Shown: one piece after another, positions 57,312 to 64,000 of the stretch | Layout: each line of letters starts with the position of its first letter | Position numbering within the stretch: the first letter of the stretch is position 1 | Origin: JANXQG01 sp963804375 | GTDB lineage: Bacteria > Planctomycetota > Planctomycetia > Pirellulales > Thermoguttaceae | Reading direction: 5' to 3' | Assembly (NCBI GenBank): GCA_963804375.1 | Contig: CAWDQE010000021.1 | Coordinates: 682,001 to 746,000 of the forward strand | DNA length: 64,000 bases | Made by a program: the position numbers and the translations under genes | The notes under the pieces: model-generated | Database searches by the model: none | Told to the model about the DNA's origin: nothing | Seen by the model: only the letters and a program-made list of their open reading frames with translations

Positions 57312-59151
57312 ATGAACAGAATCTTCGTCTTGGGCACTGTCATGTGCGGCATGTTCTGGGGAATCGGTATTTGAGTACCCCATGCTTCGCCGCGGAAGCC
57401 GCCCACCCCGGCGGTGGCGCACCCGCGAAAGCCCAACGTGATCCTGGTCTTGACCGACGACCAAGGCTACGGCGACATGAGTTGTCATGGCAACCAGGTT
57501 CTTAAGACGCCGGCCATCGACACCCTTCACCGCGACGGCGTATGCTTGACCGACTTCCACGTCGACCCCTGTTGCTCGCCCACCCGCGCGGCGCTGATGA
57601 CGGGCCGCTATTCGTCGCGGGTTGGCGTTTGGCACACCGTGCTGGGGCGATCGCTGCTCCGCGCGGGCGAGACCACCATGGCCGACGTCTTCGCAGCCAA
57701 CGGCTATCGGACCGGTATGTTCGGCAAGTGGCACCTGGGCGACAGCTATCCCTTCCGGCCCCAGGACCGGGGATTCCAGGAGGCCCTCTACCACGGCGGC
57801 GGCGCCATCGGCAACAGTCCCGATTACTGGGGTAACCATTACTTCGACGACACCTACTTCCGCAACGGCAAGCCCGAGAAGTTCCACGGCTACTGCACCG
57901 ACGTGTGGTTCGGCGAAGCGCTCAAATTCATTCGCGCCAATAAGGACCGCCCCTTCTTCTGCTACCTTCCCACCAACGTGCCGCACTGGCCGCTGCTGGT
58001 GGCCGAGAAGTACGTCAAGCCGTTCACCGGCAAGGTACCCGACTCCATGGCCCACTACTACGGCATGTTGGTCAACTTCGACGAGAACCTCGCCCGGCTG
58101 CGGCGCGAACTGCGGCAGTTGGGGCTGGAGGAGAACACGATTCTGATTTTTCTGAGCGACAACGGCACGTCCGACGGGGTGGAACTCGACAAGAGTGGCT
58201 ATCCCACGGCCGGTTTCAACGCTGGCATGAAGGGAGACAAGCTCTCGGAATATGAAGGGGGACACCGGGTCCCGTGCCTCGTCTACTGGCCGGCCGGCGG
58301 TATCCGCGGCGGCCGCGAGGTGACGCGGCTGACGGCCCACATCGACCTTCTGCCTACGCTCATCGATCTCTGCGGACTCGCTCCACCGCCGCACGGAAAG
58401 TTCGACGGGGTGAGCCTGGCGCCCCTGCTGCGGAACCCCGTAGCGGCTGCCGCCGACTGGCCGGATCGTACCCTCTTCGTCCACAATCAACGGGTGATTG
58501 ACCCCGTCAAGGGAAAGAACTACGCGGTGATGACCGATCATTGGCGGCTGGTCGACGGGCACGAGCTTTACGAGATCAAGTCCGATCCCGGCCAGCATCG
58601 CGACGTGGCGGGCGCGACACCCCGACGTGGTGGCCACGCTCGAAAAGGCCTACGATCGGTGGTGGGCCGACATCTCGACCGACTTCGACAAACCCGCGCG
58701 GATTGTCATCAGTTCGGACCGTGCCAACCCCACGGCGCTGAATCCCCACGACTGGATCGGACAGCCCCACGAACTGTTCGACCAGTCGCAGGTCCGCCGC
58801 GGCCGTTACGGGCCGGCCAATCTGGAATACCAGGGGCATTGGATGATCGAAATCGCGAGGGACGGGCGGTACGAGATCGAGTTTCGCCGTTGGCCGCGGG
58901 AGTTGAACCGGCCGATTACCGCCGGCATCGAAGGCGGCACGGCCCTGCCCGCGACACGAGCAAAGTTGAAGATCGCCAACGGTGAACAGAGCAGGCCGAT
59001 CAGCGAAGACTCGGTTGCCGTGACTTTCTCCGTCGATCTGCAAGCTGGTCCCACGACACTGGAAGGACGATTCATCGATGCGCGGACGGGTACATGGCGA
59101 AGCCCTTTCTACGTCTACGTCCGGCGCGTCGGTCCGGCCAATGTGGAGTGA
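57312..59151 (+). CDS. Secreted sulfatase with C-terminal extra domain, frameshifted
   Basis: The signal peptide starts at ATG 57312 (RIFVLGTVMCGMFWGIGI) but meets TGA at 57372. A short segment in another frame (STPCFAAEAAHPGGGAP) bridges back to the main frame at about 57414. The main domain is complete: VILVLTDDQGYGDMSCHGN, CCSPTRAALMTG (formylglycine Cys), GKWHLGDSYPFRP and FLSDNGTSDG. At about 58605 the frame changes once more and continues VATLEKAYDRWWADI to 59151, with an extra C-terminal beta-domain (DGRYEIEFRRWPRELNRPI). With three frame changes it is either decayed or error-laden. A shorter product could start at GTG 57414 but would lack an export signal. Confidence 0.82.
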
Positions 59152-59241
59152 CCCTACAAAGATCGAGGCGGAGTGTCCGACCGAAAGTCAGCCGCAACCA
59201 GATCGAAGAAACACAGATCCCAATCACGTTAGAGATTTCCC

Positions 59242-59658
59242 ATGAACCGGTTGAAACTTCTGTGTCCCGTCGGCATCCTGCTGTCTACGCTTGCCGTCGA
59301 CCTTGCACACGCCCAGCCCCGCGCACTTCATCTTGCCCTGCGAATACGCGACCCGAAGACCAACCAGATCGTCGTCCAGACAGAGGTCGTCGATTCGGCC
59401 AAGGTAGCCGTGGTGATCGTCGATCCGTGGAATTTCCACTGGTGCATGACCGCCTGCGAACGGGTCTCTGCGATGGTGCCGCGGTGGAACCGGGCGGTGG
59501 ACTGCGCCCGCAAATTGGGCATGCCCATCCTCTGGGCGCCCAGCGACGTAGCGGGCAACTACGCGGGCTATCCGCAGCGAGAGCGGGCCTTGGCAGTTCC
59601 CTTCTGGTTTGCATGGATGCCGGCAGCCGCAATGTCTTGGACCTTGGCAACTGGGTAG
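59242..59658 (+). pseudogene. Cysteine hydrolase (isochorismatase-like), C-terminally truncated
   Basis: 138 residues. A signal peptide (LCPVGILLSTLAVDLAHAQ) is followed by VAVVIVDPWNFHWC, which holds the catalytic Asp, and RWNRAVDCARKLGMPILWAP. The catalytic Cys region is missing. Around 59600 the sequence changes to an unrelated tail, readable in another frame as DAGSRNVLDLGNWVESGFV. It is a truncated paralogue of the gene at 59758. Confidence 0.75.
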
Positions 59659-59757
59659 AATCTGGGTTTGTCCGGAAAAAGGCCGTGACCAAGACGAAGG
59701 AATAGACAATTCAGTTACCCCGGGCTCAATTAGAATCAAGATCTTTGGAGACTCCGT

Positions 59758-61320
59758 ATGTCCGACGCACTTCACATTGGGAAGCTGTGCTTAGTCCTCA
59801 TGCTGCTGAATATGGCGATCCCGGCCCTGGCCGCGAGTCAGACCACGCCGCCGGCAGCCATCGAGCTTGTGGCCCAGAGCCGTGACAAGGATGGCAAGGT
59901 CGTCAAGAAGACGGTCCGCATCGTGCCGGCCAAAACGGCCGTGGTGGTGATCGACATGTGGGATCGCCACTGGTGCAAGACCTTTACGGCACGGGTAGGC
60001 AACCTGGCGCCGCGGATGAATCGCACTTTGGACGCATGCAGAAAACTGGGGATCCAGGTTGTTTTCGCCCCCTCCGACGTCGTCGACTTCTACAAAGACT
60101 TCCCGCAGCGCAAGGCGATGCAGGCGGTTCCGCAGCACGCGGAACCAAAGCTGGTTCCGTTCAACCCGCCTGTGACGCCCGGCCCGATCGACAATTGTGA
60201 GTGTGGACCGAGCCGGCCCTGTCACTCGGCGAACGTCTGGACGCGGCAGGTCGCTGATCTGGCGATCCGCGACAAGGACCTGATCGGCGACTGCAACAAC
60301 GGCCGCGAGTTGCTCAATCTCTCCCAGGAGCGCGGTATTGATACACTCATCTACATGGGCGTGGCCGGCAACATGTGCGTGCTTGGCCGGTCGTGCGGCA
60401 TCCTGAACATGAAACGGCACGATCTGCGAATCATCGTGGTGGGCGATATGGTCGAGGCAATCACCGCCAACGGCATTGGACCAGACGGGAAACCCGACCG
60501 CAACTTCACCCCGGCCAAGGGCAGCGCCATCGTGCTGCGGCACATCGAGCAGCATATCGCTCCCAGCATCCGCAGCCGGCAGTTGATTGCTGCGGTGGGC
60601 CTCGATCCGCACGCCGGCAACACGCGGCCGCACATCGTATTTGTCGCGGCCGAGAAGGAGTACGAGAGCTACAAGACCCTGCCGGCCTTCGCCAAGAAGT
60701 ATCTGGAGAAGGACTTCCGCTGCACGTACTTGAATGCCACGGGGCCGGAGCAGACCGGCGGCAAGGACAACGTGCCCGGTCTGGAGGCCCTCTACGACGC
60801 CGATCTGCTGGTGCTTGCCGCTCGGCGGCGAACCTTCCCGGTCGTGCAAATGGATCATCTGGAGAAGTACATTCGCTCAGGAATGCCCTTGGTGGTTCTC
60901 CGTACCAGCGGCGCGGCATTCCAAATGCCGCAGGCGCCCCTGGGACACGTGGTCTGGGACCGTTTCGATAAAGAGGTCCTGGGCTGCAATTACCAGGGTT
61001 ACAATGCGAAATCGAGACACACCGGCTGCGACGTGTGGGTGGTACCCGAGGCGGCCGGTCATCCAATCCTGCAGGGCGTGGCGTCGAAGTTTCACAGTCC
61101 GTGTTGGATTTATCGCCAACGCCCGCTGGCCGATACGACGAAGACGCTGCTGATGGGCCGCTGGTCGAAGGAAGATCCCGATGAACCGGTGGCCTGGACC
61201 AACACCTACCAAGGCGCCCGCGTGTTCTACACCACGCTGGGGCACCCGGGCGATTTCCAGATCGAGGCATTCAACCGGCTGCTGTTAAACGCCATCCATT
61301 GGTCACTTGGACGTGAGTAA
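59758..61320 (+). CDS. Secreted isochorismatase-like cysteine hydrolase fused to a ThuA-like domain
   Basis: 520 residues; GGAG lies 8 nt before ATG 59758. The signal peptide is LCLVLMLLNMAIPALAA. The N-terminal domain (about residues 50-270) has the isochorismatase-fold catalytic Asp in TAVVVIDMWDRHWC, Lys in the DKDLIGDCNNG region and Cys in GVAGNMCVLGR. The C-terminal domain (about 280-520) resembles ThuA-type trehalose-utilisation/glutamine-amidotransferase-like proteins: HIVFVAAEKEYESYKTLPAF, DADLLVLAARRRTFP, GHPILQGV, ARVFYTTLGHPGDFQ. Such fusions recur in planctomycetes. The substrate is unknown. It is an intact, full-length counterpart of the truncated gene just upstream. Confidence 0.9.
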   Translation: MSDALHIGKLCLVLMLLNMAIPALAASQTTPPAAIELVAQSRDKDGKVVKKTVRIVPAKTAVVVIDMWDRHWCKTFTARVGNLAPRMNRTLDACRKLGIQVVFAPSDVVDFYKDFPQRKAMQAVPQHAEPKLVPFNPPVTPGPIDNCECGPSRPCHSANVWTRQVADLAIRDKDLIGDCNNGRELLNLSQERGIDTLIYMGVAGNMCVLGRSCGILNMKRHDLRIIVVGDMVEAITANGIGPDGKPDRNFTPAKGSAIVLRHIEQHIAPSIRSRQLIAAVGLDPHAGNTRPHIVFVAAEKEYESYKTLPAFAKKYLEKDFRCTYLNATGPEQTGGKDNVPGLEALYDADLLVLAARRRTFPVVQMDHLEKYIRSGMPLVVLRTSGAAFQMPQAPLGHVVWDRFDKEVLGCNYQGYNAKSRHTGCDVWVVPEAAGHPILQGVASKFHSPCWIYRQRPLADTTKTLLMGRWSKEDPDEPVAWTNTYQGARVFYTTLGHPGDFQIEAFNRLLLNAIHWSLGRE

Positions 61321-61369
61321 ATGTTACACTGTTCCACCATTGCAGTATTGCAGAACGTAGGGGTTAATC

Positions 61370-61669
61370 ATGAAACGAGAACTTCAAAACATTCGGCGGC
61401 GCGACTTTCTGGCCTCGGTGACGGCCGCAAGCGTGCCCTGCTTCATTCCCGCGGGCGTGCTCGCGGCGGCGGGCAAACCCGGCGGTAGCGAGCGGCCCTG
61501 CATGGATATTGAGATCGGCCACCGTGTCGCCACTTTGAACAATCTGGGCAACCTCTCGTACCTGTTGGGCCGCAAGCTCTATTGGGACGGCGCCAAAGAA
61601 CAGTTCATCGATGATGAACAGGCCAACAAGATGTTAAGCCGGCCGCATCGAGAGCCCTATCTTCTCTAA
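61370..61669 (+). pseudogene. Gfo/Idh/MocA oxidoreductase with the middle deleted
   Basis: 99 residues. It starts with a complete Tat signal (RRRDFLASVTAASVPCFIPAG). At about residue 45 it goes straight to the C-terminal tail of the same family (HRVATLNNLGNLSYLLGRKL, then EQFIDDEQANKMLSRPHREP). About 330 residues, including the Rossmann fold and the EKP motif, are absent, yet frame, start and stop are kept. The following 61670-61976 holds no gene that I can support. Confidence 0.85.
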
Positions 61670-61976
61670 CGGGTGCGAAGCAGGAATAGGCGCATCGAGG
61701 ACCAACTCCAAGGAATCGCCATGCACGCCGGCATCAATTTTGAGTTTGCACGCGCTGAGATCGTCGATAACCTGCAAGTCATGGACTTGTCTTGTCGCGG
61801 CCGTCCGACGTCGAGGGCATCGAGATATTTGTGAATAACGGGGAACAAGAGGTGAAAATGAACATCGCTACGTACCTTGCCCGACTTGCTTGCATTTCTG
61901 GCGACCATCGATCAATATATGACCTGTTCGGTCTGAACTCTCGCCAACCGTCCCATCAACCACTAGGAGGTTTCTC

Positions 61977-63437
61977 ATGAAAATCGCCATTGCGTGCCTG
62001 TTCTCAATAACTCTAATCCTTGGAACCATGCCCTTCGCACCAGCCCAGGCTGCGGGGGAGCCGGCCAAACCGGCCGTCGAAACGCCCTCGCAACGTGCCG
62101 CCCGCATGCGGTGGTGGCGCGAGGCCCGATTCGGCATGTTCATCCATTGGGGGGTCTATGCCGTGCCGGCCGACGGCGAATGGTACATGACCAACAACCA
62201 TGTCCCGCTGGCCCAGTACGAAAAGTATGCCACAAAATTCGACCCGGTGAAGTTCGACGCCGATCAGTGGGCCCAGATTGCGCACAATGCAGGCATGAAA
62301 TACCTGGTGATCACCGCCAAGCATCACGACGGGTTCTGCATGTTCAAGACGAGCACCACGAAATACAACATTGTCGACGCGACGCCGTGGCATCAAGATC
62401 CGCTCGCCAAGTTGAGCGCGGCGTGCAAGAGGCATGGCGTGCGATTCTGCTGCTACTATTCGATCATGGATTGGCATACGCCTTACCAGACGGCCGCCAA
62501 GCCCGACGATAAACACCCCGACTACAACCCGACGAAGTTCTCCAGTGCCGAACAGAAGGCCAACTACACTTCGTACATGAAGGCGCAGCTCAAGGACCTG
62601 GTCACGCAATACCATCCGGGCGTCATCTGGTTCGACGGCGGCTGGATCGGCTGGACCTCGGAAGACGGAAAGGACCTGGTCGGCTACCTCCATCAACTCG
62701 ATCCGCAACTGATCGTCAACGACCGGGCCAACGGGTCGGGCGACTTCGGCACGCCCGAGCAAAGCATCCCCGCGTCGGGGCTCAACCGCGACTGGGAAAC
62801 TTGCATGACGATCAATGGCAACTGGGGCTTTTCTGCCAACGATCATAATTTCAAATCGACGTCGGAACTGCTGCGCAACCTGATGGACATCGCCAGTAAA
62901 GGCGGGAACTATCTGCTCAACGTCGGTCCGACCGACGAGGGCATCATCCCCGCGCCGGAGGTCGAGCGGCTGAAGGAGATGGGCGATTGGCTCAAGACGA
63001 ATGGCGCTGCACTCTATGGCACCACGGCCGGTCCTTTCAAGAAGCAGCTTGCCTGGGGCCGAGCGACGCAAAAGCCGGGCAAACTCTTCCTCACCGTATT
63101 CGATTGGCCAAAAACCGGCTCACTCCTGGTGCCGGTGAACGGCCGGGTTGCGAAGGCTTACTTGTTGTCACGGCCGAACGAGACGTTCAAGGTCGAAAGC
63201 GACGCGAACGGGATTCGCGTGACGGTGCCGAAGGAGAAACCCGATCCGATTGCCAGCGTCGTGGTACTCGATATCGAGGGGGCGAAGGTTGCTTCGTTCC
63301 TCGGTCCGGCCGCCGACGGATCGATCCACCTGGCCGCGACCGAGGCAGGGATCACTGGATCGCACTTGGCGGTCGAAGAGCGCCTGCAATTCGCGATCTC
63401 TCGTTTCGCGGCTAGCTTTGTTGCTGACCCAAAATAG
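61977..63437 (+). CDS. Secreted alpha-L-fucosidase (GH29)
   Basis: 486 residues; AGGAGG lies 7 nt before ATG 61977. The signal peptide is MKIAIACLFSITLILGTMPF, ending AQA. The GH29 barrel is clear: RFGMFIHWGVYAVPADGEWY, YLVITAKHHDGFCMFKTSTT, WHQDPLAKLSAACKRHGVRF and VIWFDGGW, whose Asp (about residue 222) is the catalytic nucleophile. GGNYLLNVGPTDEGIIP follows. It hydrolyses alpha-L-fucosides. The C-terminus ends abruptly after DGSIHLAATEAGITG with an atypical short tail, so a small C-terminal domain may be missing. It stands among sulfatases, as in planctomycete fucoidan-type loci. Confidence 0.95.
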   Translation: MKIAIACLFSITLILGTMPFAPAQAAGEPAKPAVETPSQRAARMRWWREARFGMFIHWGVYAVPADGEWYMTNNHVPLAQYEKYATKFDPVKFDADQWAQIAHNAGMKYLVITAKHHDGFCMFKTSTTKYNIVDATPWHQDPLAKLSAACKRHGVRFCCYYSIMDWHTPYQTAAKPDDKHPDYNPTKFSSAEQKANYTSYMKAQLKDLVTQYHPGVIWFDGGWIGWTSEDGKDLVGYLHQLDPQLIVNDRANGSGDFGTPEQSIPASGLNRDWETCMTINGNWGFSANDHNFKSTSELLRNLMDIASKGGNYLLNVGPTDEGIIPAPEVERLKEMGDWLKTNGAALYGTTAGPFKKQLAWGRATQKPGKLFLTVFDWPKTGSLLVPVNGRVAKAYLLSRPNETFKVESDANGIRVTVPKEKPDPIASVVVLDIEGAKVASFLGPAADGSIHLAATEAGITGSHLAVEERLQFAISRFAASFVADPK

Positions 63438-63519
63438 TTTATAATTTTGACAGTTCGGGGCTGCGCGGGCGTGGTCCCGGAAACAACACACAAATCATTC
63501 CACTTTGGAGCGTCAAGAG

Positions 63520-64000
63520 ATGAGTCGATTCCATGCAAGATCCGTTCTTTGGGCAAGCCTCGCCGTGTCACTGTTTGGCAGCAGCCTTCGCGCCGATGGG
63601 CCAAGATCCGTCATGCCGCAAGAGAAGGACCGCGGCCGCCATGAGCAGTTTCTCAAAGACAAGACAGAGCTGTTGAAGAAAGGCCCGATCCAGGTCGTGT
63701 TCATCGGCGATTCGATTACCGATGGTTGGCGCGGGGGCGGCGCCGCGACGTGGCAAAAAGCATTCGGCGAAAAATACAATGCCCTCAACCTCGGCATCGG
63801 CGGCGACCGCACTGAGCATGTGCTGTGGCGCATCGCTCACGGCGAGCTCGACGGCATCGCTCCCAAAGTCGTGATCATGATGATCGGCACGAACAACTGT
63901 GGCTCGCCGGCCGTCGACATGGTTGCCGGTGTAACGGCCGACGTGGCGGCGGTCCATGCCAAGCTTCCCGGCACGAAAATCCTCTTGCTGGGCATCTTCC
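63520..64000 (+). CDS. Secreted SGNH/GDSL hydrolase, partial at right edge
   Basis: The frame is open to the window end (160 codons seen). GGAG lies 8 nt before ATG 63520. A signal peptide (SVLWASLAVSLFGSSLRADG) is followed by block I VVFIGDSITDGW (nucleophile Ser), block II Gly in NLGIGGDRTEHVLWR and block III Asn in MIGTNN. Block V (Asp-x-x-His) lies beyond the window. It is probably an acetyl-esterase or lipase-type enzyme removing acyl groups from polysaccharide. It follows the fucosidase in the same direction (82-bp gap). Confidence 0.9.
   Translation, partial: MSRFHARSVLWASLAVSLFGSSLRADGPRSVMPQEKDRGRHEQFLKDKTELLKKGPIQVVFIGDSITDGWRGGGAATWQKAFGEKYNALNLGIGGDRTEHVLWRIAHGELDGIAPKVVIMMIGTNNCGSPAVDMVAGVTADVAAVHAKLPGTKILLLGIF

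Noticed and set aside
61670..61976. Open frames on both strands between the Gfo remnant and GH29
   Set aside because: Both strands look equally plausible, neither has an RBS or motif, and they mirror each other.

Overview
The window looks like chromosomal DNA of a planctomycete, most likely Pirellulales-like and probably assembled from an environmental sample. It is GC-rich. It carries many secreted PQQ-type beta-propeller proteins, sulfatases, Tat-exported Gfo/Idh/MocA oxidoreductases, hydrazine-synthase-alpha-like CxxCH proteins, an NPCBM protein and membrane-anchored LRR proteins, a combination typical of that phylum. No rRNA, tRNA or CRISPR array was seen.

Layout. 0-5.1 kb: the end of a hybrid histidine kinase, translationally coupled to a response regulator with an RsbW-like ATPase domain, then a DNA N6-adenine methylase broken by several frameshifts. 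5.7-11.9 kb: a secreted FKBP isomerase, then a URO-D protein, a Gfo/Idh/MocA oxidoreductase and a second URO-D protein; an IS4-family element sits between the last two, inserted into the loop of a palindromic repeat. 11.9-17.4 kb: a DUF4143 ATPase and a very large secreted beta-helix/propeller protein. 17.6-22.8 kb: a 243-bp composite palindrome, then what I interpret as an integron gene-cassette array. It has eight short same-strand ORFs separated by attC-like sites of uniform design (AAC, 4 nt, L stem, two mini-hairpins, L' stem, 2 nt, GTT). No integrase gene lies in the window. 23.3-41 kb: a C25-like secreted protein, DUF1801, several PQQ propellers, NPCBM and HEAT proteins, and a GNAT acetyltransferase. 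41-64 kb: a polysaccharide-catabolism region with transglutaminase-like, Gfo/Idh/MocA, clan GH-D (GH36-like), FGGY kinase, SDR, HzsA-like, sulfatase, cysteine hydrolase-ThuA, GH29 fucosidase and SGNH hydrolase genes.

How the genes fit together. The right-hand third resembles a planctomycete locus for sulfated, fucose-containing glycans: sulfatases, fucosidase, alpha-galactosidase-like enzyme, sugar kinase and dehydrogenases, most with export signals. It is interspersed with gene remnants, several of which keep the beginning and the end of a gene but lack the middle.

Two features run through the whole window. The first is a family of short GC-rich palindromes inserted inside coding sequences, with compensating changes in the stem. 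The second is an unusually high number of single frameshifts in otherwise well-conserved genes. I cannot tell from sequence alone whether the frameshifts and internal deletions are biological decay or assembly/read error.
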